Below, piece by piece: positions 10,732 through 23,700 of a stretch of DNA of 64,000 nucleotides. This DNA is from Liolophura sinensis (Eukaryota; Mollusca; Polyplacophora; Chitonida; Chitonidae): the NCBI RefSeq assembly GCF_032854445.1, contig NC_088295.1, forward strand, positions 33,264,510 through 33,328,509, read 5' to 3'. The notes under the pieces were generated by a model. The model did not search any database. It saw only the letters and a program-made list of their open reading frames with translations, and was not told the DNA's origin. How positions within the stretch are numbered: position 1 is the stretch's first letter; each line of letters begins with the position of its first letter. The translations under genes were made by a program, and so were the position numbers.

Positions 10732-13700
10732 GAGCAGGTAACACTGTTCAAATACCTGCTCATGAGCAAATGTAGTCACATTCATTGAAATCGTTGATAA
10801 ATCAAGACCAGAGAAAACATGCTTAGAATGAGATTCGAACTCAAGATGATTAAATGATTTTCACAAATTCAACATTTTAGTGCAATATACTATGCTAGAC
10901 GAATCAATGTTTCGAAAGCTACATGTAATTACAACCATTGCCATGAATACATCAACTATAGATATAATTACTTATACACTGATAAATAAATATATGCTTC
11001 GAAACAGACATTCATATACCAGCCGTCAACCAATACTGAGTGAAATCAGTATTCAAAATTGTGTATCACGCTTGAATATAAGTTGTCGAAAGCCAGCGTT
11101 ATGTAACTTGTTTTTGGTTTATCATTATAGGTAGACCTAATCATGCTTGTGTCTTAGATGTCACACTCATGATACTTGTGTGTAGTATAATCCTTTTATA
11201 CGAAAAGAATGACATATGCATGAAAGTACACACGCAATTATTCTATGCTTAATTCGATTTTGCAAATGAATTACTTAAAATGCTAGAATTTTATATAATG
11301 TATCACGCAGCAACAAAAGACAGCGGGGTTTCATTCATTTACATTGTTTCTAAATATCCGTAGGTACATATATATATGCGAAATTTTGGTTTCATATATA
11401 ATTACTCATACAGACTTGCATATGCACCTGGTGAATATAACGCTAGGCTTATCAATTTGGAAAAACCAGACTGACACCTCCGAAGACACTGCATTGAGGA
11501 GAGGAAGTTGCCATGTCAACGAACAATTATTCACAGCAAGATATCACTGAGAAGACCTCTGTTTAGCTACTCCACTCGCTGTATAGTCCTACGCTCAATT
11601 TACTGACTGGTCTGCTCCATGACCTGCATTTGGACATACGACCGAAAGGTCATAAGTTAACCTTGGAATAATGACAAAAATTTAAGTCAAGATCACAATC
11701 CTTAATCAAAAAGTTTCATTTTCTCTGTATTTGTTCCTTGTTGTCGCCAATGGACAAGTGTGTTGGAAAGTCCACAAATGACCTGTATTGCTAGCTACAG
11801 TTCGTGTAATGCGAAATCCCGTTTCTCAACGTGAATTTTTGTTCAAAATGATAGCACTTACACCAATAACGCGCAAATCTCGCTCCAGAGCGTGATTTCG
11901 CCTTACATGTTTGTCGCACCATATACATGTACATCGAACCACAAATATGGCGGATGGCCTGCGTTGTCACCAATCACCATTTTACTCTCTAAAAGTAAAT
12001 AGTGTACAAAACATAAACAAGATGTGTAAAGATACGTGTTAAATGTAACAAATTTGCACAGGCAATTTGCACAGGTACCAGATATAAACAGATTTGTGTA
12101 GCTAGGCTACCCTTTAATTGTGTCAAATTGTTAACCTGTGGTCTATATACATTGCCAGCCGCATATACGTACCAATTGTACAGCGAGTAGTTCGTGGTAT
12201 TTAGTAGCGAATTTGAAAAAAAAATGTAGCAACAATGAAGGAACCATGCCACCTTTGTATACAGTCATATGGTTCTATGAGTAATCCCGGTGTCAGATGT
12301 ACGCCGTTCCAAACTACGGCCTAAATGGGAAGTATTTTAATTCCTTCAATACTATTCTGGTCCGAATGTCTGGTCCGAATGTCTGGTCCGACCATGTCTT
12401 TCAGGGTCCAAAATAAAAGAAGTGCACATGATCACACGAGAACCACTGACCGCTTATTTTCACAAATTCTCGAGAGCGGCGAGAATCTATATAAAAAGTT
12501 GAAATGAGCAATGAGTATGAAACTAAGAATACCTGTTGGTGTGCGACAGAAAATGTACTGAATAATTTATATGAGTTCTACGTAAATATAATTATTGTAA
12601 AGATTTCGTAAAGTGGAATAGAGAAGCTACACCTGATAAAACATATTTACACTTTCTATGGAGGGTATATTTAATAAGCAAATAGGCACCCTGTTTGTGG
12701 CAAAGTGATTTAAACATTTCCTCCCAATACGAGAGTGTACTTTAGCTTTATTACATTCATAAATGCATAAGTCTCCATATAACGCTAGATTTATAAAATG
12801 TTTTCAGTTGTATAGCCATTCTTTCGTCAACCCTTTTTGCAGCGACTGTTCTAAATGATGTCAAATTCGATTTAATACAGATACTCCTTCAGCCGTCCAT
12901 TGCATATGTATATGTTCTCCACAACTAAAAACATCTTCAGTACAAGAGGCTAATGTCTCCTATAGAGATGTTTTCCCTTGGGTGTTCTCTATTCTCAATT
13001 TAACATCATGTTTACTGCATTTCTTTTCCGCGTTTTGTGACAAGATTGAATTTTTGGACCCTGGCGTATTGTCGGTGCCGATAGAAGTACGATAGTTTAT
13101 ATAGCATTATTGCAAGACCATATTTTACCGGTATACACTGGAGAGCGAAGATATTTTTGTCTTCTTTGCATATGCAAGAGCCTAGGCCTATATATTCGTT
13201 ATAGTTGCATGACTTAAATAGCATATGGACATTACAAATAAGTGGGCAAACTATCATCATATTAGAGATTCCCAAGAGACAAAAAAATGTGCTGTAATGG
13301 AAAGTGTGAGTGCTCTATTCATTCCATGAAATTTGCATTTTATTTCTTCAAACCAATCATATTAACTTCTAGATATTGCGTCTTACAGATTCCGTTTTAT
13401 AAAAGCAGAACTACTATGCATACCGAATGTGAGGAGATGCATCAAGTTAGATTCGACAGGGACATTATTATTTATTAAAGATGGAAGCAATTCCTGCTTT
13501 CGGATGAAACGTTTTTTCTTTAGTTACATTACTAATTGTCGTTACCGTGACAACGGATAAATGCAAAACGGTCATCGCTGACTCCTAAAGCCACAACGTT
13601 GCTGTCGCGGCAGGTATCCGCTGAATAACGAGAGATGCTTGAATCTAGCCCGTCCATACTTGTTGGGCTGCGGCTTCAAGTCAGCCTGGAGTAGTTTGCC

Positions 13701-14690
13701 AGGTATACGTAGTCGACACAGCAAAAGGAAAATGTCGCTCCCGTTTTTTCGACACATATGTACCTGTGCCCGATACCCCAAAGAGAGTTTTGACTTAAGT
13801 AAAATATTTGAAATATGATTTTAGAGTTTATTTTTGAACCCTGTAAATTAAATTTTGACCACCTCATCAATGTTATCTTAAGACAAATGTGTCAAAATGT
13901 CAACTTCCAATTACGAAAAATAAATATTGTGACACGTTTTAAATTTTGACTTAAGTTAGAAATGTTTAATCTGTCCCTGAATGAATGCCATCGTACAAAT
14001 AATTGCTTAGATATTTGCCTGTGGCGTTTTCTAAAAAATTAACACATACGTGCATCCTTATCTGTACATGAGAGGTGTGGGCATCCACATGCGTTCTGTG
14101 GCTGAGCGATTACAATGCTTATAACTGTTAAATCGTCGGACACACCAGACATATGGTTCAATAGTGACTGAGATCCGGCTGTCTATACACAGCTATCCTT
14201 CAGATATAAAGTTTGTTTGAGTTATAGGCTCACCTTGCACTGCGAAATATTAACGCACCTAATTAGTTATGCACCAGTTATTTGCCAAAGACAACTTAGT
14301 TTACCCGAGCACTATGGTTTCCTCCATTCGTGAATATAACTGATGACAATCTGATGACAATTTTAGAACATTAAAGATATTTATGTCGACAAAGCGTTGC
14401 ATGTTTAATCGGTTTTCCATCGGCGCTCCACTGGGTCCGCAACATTCGCCTGTCTTGGATCCAAATTTTACATAAGTTCGTACAGCATTTATTTTGTCGA
14501 TGTCGGGCATCGGCTCAACACAGGAACTTCCAAAAGTCCACAAGACTGATATCGTCCCCAAAATCAGGCCTTTTATAGACACTATATGGGCTCCACCCTA
14601 CTGAAGGCAGGTACTTAAAACATGTTCTAAAACCTCAATGACTATCAGCTAAAAGATGTACACGTGATGCTTTAGAACGCAGTATGCAGA
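10732..14690. other. Intergenic, no gene recognised
   Basis: About 4 kb with no supported gene. A 13-bp unit 'tctggtccgaatg' is repeated about three times at 12357-12390. A frame at 14301-14582 on the minus strand looks secretory but lacks an ATG (see rejected items). The rest is AT-rich and unstructured. Confidence 0.4.
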
Positions 14691-14694
14691 AATC

Positions 14695-15600
14695 ACTTTC
14701 TCTGTATTTGAAGATGGATAAAGATTCATCCTTTAATTTTGAATCTTTATGTACCAACTTTCCCTTAAAAACGACTGTCAGTATTGTTTTGGAAAAAACT
14801 TACAAGAAGAAACTTACGCGTGACGTCAAACTGCGTAAACCAACCCTCAGAAATTTGATCTGAATTCTCCTACATCAAGTCTATTTTCCTTTCACAGTCG
14901 ACTCTGTAAATATAATGGTGTCTCAGTGCGTTCTCCCTTAGCCCCAACCTTGGCCTACATATATTTAGCAGCTAATTAGGACAACGCCAAATTGATAATC
15001 TTATGCAACCTACACGTAATATTATACACTTGCCTCATCCAAACCTCATGATTTCAGTCTCGTTCTGGATAAACGGAATTCCTTTCGTCCACAGTTCAAT
15101 ATTATCTATGAATATTTTACATAACAAGACTTAGTCCATTTTCTTGATTTAAATTTAGGAAACGTATACCCACACTGTGCTGTACATCCATGCAGGCAGT
15201 TTCCAACCCCGGAAAGACAAGATAGCCTAGAAGATTGGTAAGTATTAGTATAGCCTTAGTAAGTATTAGTATCTATATAATACTGTAACACTGTAATAAG
15301 GTCAAAACATGACTGTCACAATGCACTGACTACATGTGTCTAACCTGGAATGGTGTGAAAACATCCACTTCTGATAATACCAAAGGCAAAACTACTACTG
15401 AACACAAACGGTTTTACGATCACTTCAGTTGTTTAGGCTGCAGTGCGAAGTCCATGTAGGCCCCTATGCTTGTCGGAAATATAGAACGTTGCTTAACGGA
15501 AAGACTCAAAGAGCACGTCACTGGATCTACAGACCCGTCCAAGCGTATGAGTTAAAAGATTGCTATAGCCTCATATATAGGTTTCAAACCCGACATTTGT
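14695..15600 (+). mobile_element. Degraded Penelope-like retroelement fragment
   Basis: Several short stretches in order along the plus strand resemble Penelope-like reverse transcriptase and its GIY-YIG endonuclease. They are an RT-type 'GVSxxSPLAPTLAYIYL' segment near 14915-14970, a 'FLDLN' segment near 15142 and an 'LTERLKEHVTGSTDP' segment near 15490-15535. They lie in more than one frame with several breaks, so the copy is a fossil. The family assignment rests on recalled motif similarity. Confidence 0.5.
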
Positions 15601-15851
15601 TATTTGGCTTCAATGCGTGTAAAAGTCTGGCAAAAAATTTTCTGAAGATCAGGGTATTTCTGCCTGCCACACCATGCGCTTTCAAGCTAAACATTGCATA
15701 AACATTCAAACTGTATTTAATTAGTGTTCAGAGGATTACATTATTGGTGCCACACAGCTGCATCCAAATACATGTACGCGAACATTTACCTATATAAGTC
15801 ATTCTATATGGTTAAGTAATATTGCTTAAAAAGATCTTTTACACGAAAACT

Positions 15852-16117
15852 GGGGCCTCCGTGGCTCAATCGGTTAGCGCGCTAGCGCAGCGTAGTGACC
15901 AAGAGGCCTCTCACCAATGCTTTCGCCGTGAGTTTAAGTCCAGCTTATACTGGCTTCCTCTCCGGCCGTACGTGGGAAGGTTTGCTAGTAACCTGCGGAT
16001 GGTCGTGGGTTTCCCCCGGGCTCTGCCCGGTTTCACCCACCATAATACTGGCCGCCGTCGTATAAGTGAAATATTCTTGAGTACGGCGTAAAACACCAAT
16101 CAAATAAATAAATAAAT
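15852..16117 (+). mobile_element. tRNA-derived SINE (family 1), full length
   Basis: The tRNA-like head has an A box (tggctcaatcgg) and a B box (gagtttaagtcc). It is followed by a conserved body ('ctggcttcctctccggccgt', 'acctgcggatggtcgtgggt', 'ataatactggccgccgtcgt') and the tail 'gtacggcgtaaaacaccaat' plus (aaat)n. An 11-bp target-site duplication, acacgaaaact, lies at 15841-15851 and 16118-16128. The intact ends and exact duplication imply a recent insertion. It is transcribed by RNA polymerase III when active and moved by a partner LINE. Confidence 0.93.
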
Positions 16118-16128
16118 ACACGAAAACT

Positions 16129-16702
16129 TATGTTAGTAGTGGATGACTTATTTATTGTATGTACACTTATACTTACTTGAGTAGGCCTAAACATCTTAGA
16201 ATATGATTTCCAGTGGTAAATGTTTACTTAAAGTTTTGCTTATTTGGATGCGCAGCTGTGTGGCACAAGTCATGTATAAACGTGTGTCAGAAAACTTTTT
16301 ACAATTTAGGGACTTGATATTCTCACAAACTCACTCTCTGTGATGGTTTTCAGTTGTGTATATGCAAGACACATTGTAATATATCGTACTACGGTGACCA
16401 GGCTTGCCCCATATGTCTTCTCCACACAGCATAGCACAAAAAGCCAGCTACGAATTGGCCTTGTTCGTATAGCTCTCCTTCTTCCTTCTTTCTTTTCCCT
16501 TGCTATTTCTTTGTGGCTGTAATCTGGTTTCACTAATGCAAACTTTGCTCAACTTCGTCTTGAGTATAAATTGTTGGTTTTCTGAAATGCGCCCTAGCTG
16601 TATGGCATAAGTTATGGTAAAGATTTATCTTAAAGTACGTTGCGGTCCGCTTATGTATTTTTTGTATAGCACATATATATATATAGCCTACTCATGCACA
16701 TA
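16129..16702. other. Spacer between two SINEs
   Basis: No gene is seen. Simple AT repeats occur near 16675-16712 next to the second SINE insertion site. Confidence 0.4.
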
Positions 16703-16714
16703 CATATATATGTA

Positions 16715-16980
16715 GGGGCCTCCGTGGCTCAGTCGGTTAAAGCGCTAGCGCAGCGTAATGACCCAGGAGTCTCTCACCAATGCGGTCGCTGTGAGTTCGT
16801 CCAGCCCATGCTGGCTTCCTCTCCGGCCGTATGTGAGAATTTCTGTCAGCAACCTGCGGATGGTCGTGGGTTTTCCCCGGGCTGTGCCCGATTTCCACCC
16901 ACCATAATGCTGGCCGCAGTCGTATGAGTGAAATATTCCTGAGTACGGCGTAAAACACCAATCAAAAAAAAAAAAAAAAT
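16715..16980 (+). mobile_element. tRNA-derived SINE (family 1), full length
   Basis: Same head, body and tail as the copy at 15852-16117, with an A-rich end. A 12-bp target-site duplication, catatatatgta, lies at 16703-16714 and 16981-16992. Two full-length copies in the same orientation about 600 bp apart have different duplications, so they are independent insertions and not a segmental duplication. Confidence 0.93.
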
Positions 16981-17559
16981 CATATATATGTATACATTAA
17001 CGGCTCAGAACAGAACTCGGGACTAATTTATTTTTTCTCCGGGATTTATCTCACACGTAACGAACACCTAGAAGAGACATTTAAAAAAGCAATTTTTTTC
17101 AAAAGGCATTCCAAATAATAATGTCGGGATATATCTCGCGGTCCATGTGACACATGTTTCACTCAAAGGGGCTTGCTTTCAACCAGAACTCTCAAACAGA
17201 CCATAGAGGTAGAACTCTACCTCCATGTAGGCCATGTATGCGAGCTTTCCAGTGGTAGATCACGACATAGGTCTACCTATCCCCGACGACGACATAATCG
17301 TGCAATTACCAGTCAGTGTTTCTTCATGACAGGCCCATATTTTCACACATGTATGCACAAGTACATATTGTACATGTTCGAAAATGTGGACATAGCTAAG
17401 CCCATACATATGAATGCATGCAGACCTCTAAAATGCATGTAGTTTTGCACATATAATGTAGACCGGTATACATTATATAGGTCTAGAAAGTAGAGAAATG
17501 TGCAATTCTCTCAGTCAGTGTTGTTTTCGACACGTCTGATAATTCACAATATCAACACG

Positions 17560-17740
17560 GTGCGAGTTACGCGAACACGTGAACGGAAATTTTAACCAAT
17601 CGTGTAGAGGGAAGTAATTCACTGCGGCTTGGCAGATGTACACAACATGGCGTCTTAGTATCGTAAACAAATGGATTGACTGAGGAAGAATAATCCGGTT
17701 TAGATCATTAATTGTGAGGTTAGAATGTTAAACCTTTGAC
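17560..17740 (+). promoter_or_regulatory. Probable promoter and 5' leader of the LRR gene
   Basis: Just upstream of the first coding ATG lie a CCAAT-type element (aaccaatcg, near 17597) and 'aacatggcgtc' near 17645, a YY1-like sequence. There is no TATA box. The stretch is richer in CpG (acgcg, aacacgtg) than its surroundings. The promoter call is inference from position and motifs. Confidence 0.35.
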
Positions 17741-20700
17741 ATGATGAATGCGAAAGTAAAATCTGTGCTGAATAGTTCAGTACCGAGCTCATTAGGTCAG
17801 CCTGTAGGGGTGTTTCCAGTCATGAGGCCAGATCGTCCTCCTGTGCCGTTGTCACGGGCCACAAAAATCAGCGCAACTCGTGATGGGTCTGGTAAAGAAA
17901 CCCACCATGGCCACAGAAAACACACCTCTGCGACAAGCAGACGTAGAGATACGAGCCAAGATCGGTAAGTTTCCCCGAAAATTTGTCTGGTGACCGTTAT
18001 TTCTGATTTCCGTTAGTTAGGCCTATGTCAAAAAAAAATTAGGCCCTAAAAAAAATAAAAAATAAATGCTGCTATGTAGTCCTACTCTGTCTCCGTAGTC
18101 AAGCAGCCTTCTGTGTCCAACTCAGTCAGGTAGTATGCATATATATGTGTACATATACATGATCGAATTCATCAGTGAATTGACATCACTTAATTAATAC
18201 CATGATACATCACCCTAAACTTTACAATCCCCGGCTTTCAACTTTATAGATGCATGTATATTGAAAGGCGTGAAATGCTGCAGTGCCATGAATTAATCTC
18301 TGAACGAATGCAGCTGCCAAGTGATGTAACGATATACTTCATAACACTGCACCATGCAATCTTGATAAGTAATTATGTATCAAGATATTGTTATTTTAGA
18401 TCATCTGGCAACAAATGTGGAACAAAATTTCAGACTGAACTGATTGATTCATTAGGCAAACACTTTCAGTAGCATGGGTTGTTAACGTGAGCCTCAGATA
18501 TTTAAGGTTAGGTAACAAATTTATGAACACTGATAAAAGTTACAGATTTATGGTCCTAAACAGTATTATGTATAGTTTTACACCAGTACATTTCTTCTGT
18601 GGCCAGTGGAATAAAACTAGTCAGATTACTCTGCCTAGAACTGCCATACTAATGTACCACCTAACAACTTGACTAATTCTAGTCAGTGTACGTTCCTGGC
18701 ATTTAAAAACTTAATTTAAGAGGTAAATCACATTTTCTGTTTAAGCTAGTTTGTGGGCCGTACCTTTAATTCAATACCATTTTTAAATATCCATGGTTTG
18801 ATTTCTTAAAATTCCCAAAGCTTTCTTCATTCTCATTCTAAATGGTTTTAAGCCATATGCCATATATTGTTTCATCATTATCAATATGTGGCCATGTCTA
18901 TTTTATCTTGCTTTTATTTGCTTATTCATATTACTTATTTGCCTGTTGTTGTTTTTTTTTCAGTCAAAAAAGAGGCAGAAGTATAGACAGAATTCGGGCA
19001 TTGCCTGGAGTTTCTCAAAAGACACAGCTGAGGAGAGATGAAAGTTATGATGGCAGTGACATAGGGCAAGATGTGAGGTTTATAAACATCTCAGATGATG
19101 ATGGGGCATCGTCCAGGCTATCTGATGGGAAAGATGAGAGAAGAAGGCTGCAGATGATCAACCCTGAGCAGCTGGTGAGTACGTAAATCTAACCCTGCTA
19201 TACCAATGTTTAACGCACATACATGTAGGCCTACATGCACATATGTACATTTACACATTTGGTGTTGTTTCAGATGGACCCAAGAATTGTGTGTGTACAT
19301 GTTACATGTATCTATGCATGGGAGTGAATGAGTATGTATTTTAATGTACACCACAGTATAAAACCAGTGAAAACCAAGCAAGTGTACACATTAGACATTG
19401 GTTCACACATTTTCTGTTAGTTCAGTATTGATGGTTATTAACTTATATAATGAAATGCAGCTGTTGATTATGGTAAGAGATCAACACATCTAGTTTTGTC
19501 TGATTGTAAATAAACAACAGTGTTTATAACCTGTCTTTCTTCTCTTCCATTTGCTGCAGTTAAAAGAAAGTCAGGAAAGTGATTACAATAAAGTGTATGA
19601 GGTGAACCTACATGCCTGTGAAATAGGCCAGATAAATTTTCTGGACCAGGTGAGCTATCCCATACACCCCAGTATCTGTACCTGTACTATATGTATTATG
19701 CAGTTCATCATATACTATGGAGATGTATATATACATGCACATCAGATTTTCCTATCTTTTCGCAAGCATTTCCTGGAACACTGGTTTGAAACAGTGAAGG
19801 TTTAAGTATGAGAGAATTACTACATGAGGAACCGTTATAAAGCACAGACATGTACTAGTAGAATATACTTTTTAGGGCATACAGTGTAAAACACTTGTCA
19901 AGTATATGATGTAAGTCAGTAATACCAGTTTGGGATTGGGTAGAAGTTGCTAAAGGTATATAAAGTACTGTTGAGAATTATTATTATGAATATGTTCATT
20001 GTTTTAGATTATACAGGTTACATGTATTGATAGCTTGTTAATAAAGTTTTGTTTGCTTTCCTTTATAGTTTAAGAAGTTGCGTGTCCTAGACTTATCTTG
20101 TAATGAGATTGAAAAGATAGAGAAGTTGGAAAATAATCAGGTAGATGTGGCTTATTTAAATTTCACTTTTTTCACATGATAACAGTTTCTTTGATGTAAC
20201 TATATGTAACCCAACTCACAAGCCTTTAGTATATGAGTAAATGCTAGTATACCATAAAGTCATGTAGTTCTAAACTTCTTGTACCAGCACATGTTGTATA
20301 CAATAATTGATATTTAATAAAAAAGCTTCATGTATTAGTATGACAACTTGGAATATACATGTATGTTTTTAATTGATGGCAATGTTTTAACATAGAGTTG
20401 GGTATGACATGATAACCATGGTTTCACATGTTTGTGCTTCTGATCAGTATGTCATTTTGCAGGATTTACGAGAACTGAAACTTTATGACAACAAGATCAA
20501 GACAATTGAAAACCTTGACAGGTAAATAAACAGGTACATTTACATGTATATGTGGATAATTCATTTGAAAAATGGAGTTAACAAGTATTTATCTGACTGA
20601 ATCTTACATTTATTGACAATTGATTAGGTTTGAATATTAATTTAGTATCCTGATATGGACAAACACATCAATTTTAATTTATGTACATACTGCTGATAGT

Positions 20701-23700
20701 TTCCTTGCCTATGACCTATGAGGTCATGTGTTTGATTCTTGCTCTTACTGGTTTGTCTGATGGGTCACATCAGGAGTTGGTTGGGTTACTTGGCAAAGTG
20801 CTGTGGTTTCTATTTCCTCCACACATAAACCTGGACTTCTCCATTAATATGAAATAATAAAAATTCCGTATGGTTTAGAGCATCATATAAATAAAAAATT
20901 ACATATTGAAAATAAAATGTTATGTTTTTTTTTTGTTTTTTGAAGGTTCTACTTTAATGTACGATTAGACTGACATTGGTTTGATTGTTTTTTTGCAGGT
21001 TAAAAGACCTGTGTCATTTACAGTTACAACACAATAAAATACGGACTGTCGGTAAGCATGAGATGTCAACAGATGTGTTGTTTAATTCTGACATGCAAAT
21101 ACTATATATAAAGATATAAAAACACTACCTTTAATTAGAAAATAATATTGACAAGCATTCCGTTTCGTTTGTAATCTTTCCTTTCATAGTGTTTCTGTAA
21201 TAAAGTTCTCCTTGTATTCGTATGTTGCTGGTTAAAAGTTTTAAAAGATTTAAAAGCTTGACTAATTTATTTATTGGTGAAACTATATGCAGAATGTTGG
21301 TTTATGACTTATGTTATGAGAATGTATTTGAAATATGTGATAAAAATGTCTTTTTCAGGGAAGGGCTTAGGTTACCTGAAGAAACTAAAGATATTAAGAC
21401 TGGATAACAATCAGCTTTTGAAGATAGAGCCATCAGAGCTAGCGGGTAGTTCTCAAGTCACCACTCTAGATGTTAGCAGTAATAAGCTGGACAGTCTCAC
21501 AGTAAGTGCTTGTTCCCAGATTACAGCTCTAGGTGTTGGCAGTAACAGGCTGGGCAGTCTCACATTAAGTGCTTGTTCTCAGATAACCATTATAGATGTT
21601 AGCAATAACAATCTGGAGAGTCTCACAGTAAGTTCTTGTTCTCAGATAACCACTCTAGATGTTAGCAATAACAATCTGAATAGTCTCACAATAAGCGCTT
21701 GTTCTCAAAATACCACTCTAGATGTTAGCAATAACAATCTGGACAGTCTCACAGTAAGTGCTTGTTCTCAGATTACCACTCTAGATGTTAGCAATAACAA
21801 TCTGGACAGTCTCACAGTAAGTGCTTGTTCTCAGATTACCACTCTAGATGTTAGCAATAACAATCTGGAGAGTCTCACAGTAAGTGCTTGTTCTCAGATA
21901 ACCTCTGTAGATGTTAGCCTAACATGCTGGACAGTCTCACAGTAGTTGCTTGTTCTCAGATTTCCACTCAAGGTGGAAAATCTCACAATAAGTATATATA
22001 ATGTTCTCTAGTCACCACTGTAAATCTGAGAAGTGACATTTTTGAAAATCAGAGAAAAAGTATATACGCTTTAGTGACCACTGTAGATTACGGTTATTTG
22101 TTCTGGTGTAGTATTTTGGCATGGGGAAGCAATTCTGCTGAGAAGCTTCAAATTAACTCACATGACTCTTGACACAGATACATGTGTATAAGTGTCCAGC
22201 TGGTTTCTGCAGAGGGTTGAACGGAAGCATCATACCTCTGTATTGTGGAGAGTGTAACTCATCTAATTATCTACATGTACACAATATATGCCTTCTCATC
22301 ATTTCTCATCTGTATTGAGCATGATGATCCTCTCTTAAGCAAGCAGTAACTGTATTTTGTTAGTCTCAGTTGCTGAAACATTGAAGTGTTTTCAGATTCA
22401 TAGTGTGAATCCGACCAGAATCATCAAATAATCAGTTTCACAGTAAACTAAAGTTCATGTCTCTTTTCATGTTGCAAACCTGATACAAACTGATCAGTGC
22501 AGTTTTTCGATGTTCTGAGATATCAATCTGTGTTCCAGCAGTAACATGCTGCACAGTCTGGCACTTTCTTAGTACACCTTTTAGCCATGAACAGGGAATT
22601 CCTAGATCTTCCTGATGTTGTTTGACATCGGTGACAATAAGCCTTCGGCAACGCTCGTGGAAATGTTGGCCTAGTCCTAGACTTGAAGACTACTTATTTT
22701 TTATCAATATGGGGACAAATCCTTGTGTCACATGTGGGAAAATTTGACAGTAACTTGTCACAAATCAGCGGGTTACCCTGGACACTCTACATGGTTGTCT
22801 TGACTATGTCGCGACTGACCGTCATCATAAAATGAAAACAACAATCAAAGAAACAAATAAACTCTCACCTTCTCACAAACTAAATTGTCCTCTGCAATAA
22901 CCGGCTGAACATTGATATCTGTGCCATCAATGATGTGAGTTTGCAGCTATATCAAAATTCAAGGAGACTGTTATGGCAGTTGGAATTTAAAGATCTCACA
23001 GCATTGTTAGGACATGTTCTTACATTATTCCTGCACATCTTCATGGTCAGTCATAAGATGGATAATATCTCTGGGCCTGTACATGTATATGATAGGGTAT
23101 ATGTATGAAATCATGTGCCTGTACATGCACAATCCATTGTGCACACTCTGAGAAATTCAAATTTTCAGGTTTTTGTTGATAATTTGAAGCTTGTAAGTTG
23201 GGGATTGATACACCAAGTTGATAGCTACATCGGATTTTTCCTGCAGTGTTCCCCAGCCACTTACACGCACATGACCACGATAAATATTTCCTCCAAAACG
23301 TGAAAAGGAACTTCTGCCTTTTGCCGTTATGTTTGCTGATTTAATGAGAATTGTGAGCAGGTGAACGTTTTAGATCATGTTTCCTGATGATCATCTCCTT
23401 ATTACATTTCCCAACTGTGCCAAGCCCTGAGCACCTGGTTATAATGGGAAGTTATCTATGTTCATAGAAGAGATGATTTATTGAATGAGAATAGTATGCT
23501 GAGATGGCCAATTTAGAGACTCATTTGCTGAAGAACTGTCCTGTGCTTGAAGTTGGTGTAATATACGATTGTCGTGTACTGTTAAATATCAAAGTAAATC
23601 AAGGCTCGAATGTGTAGTCTGTCATTGTATTGAGATCAGAAGTATAGTGACTGATTTTAACGTACATGTAGACATATTTTAACACAAATGTACACATACA

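Noticed and set aside
14301-14582. Minus-strand 93-residue frame with a signal-peptide-like start and Cys pair
   Set aside because: The frame begins at GTG, not ATG; its next Met comes after the hydrophobic part. The bases at the start form TATAAAAGG, which is more like a promoter element. No splice context was found.
15852-16980. True tRNA genes
   Set aside because: The A and B boxes belong to SINE heads with long non-tRNA bodies and target-site duplications. The cloverleaf is not intact.
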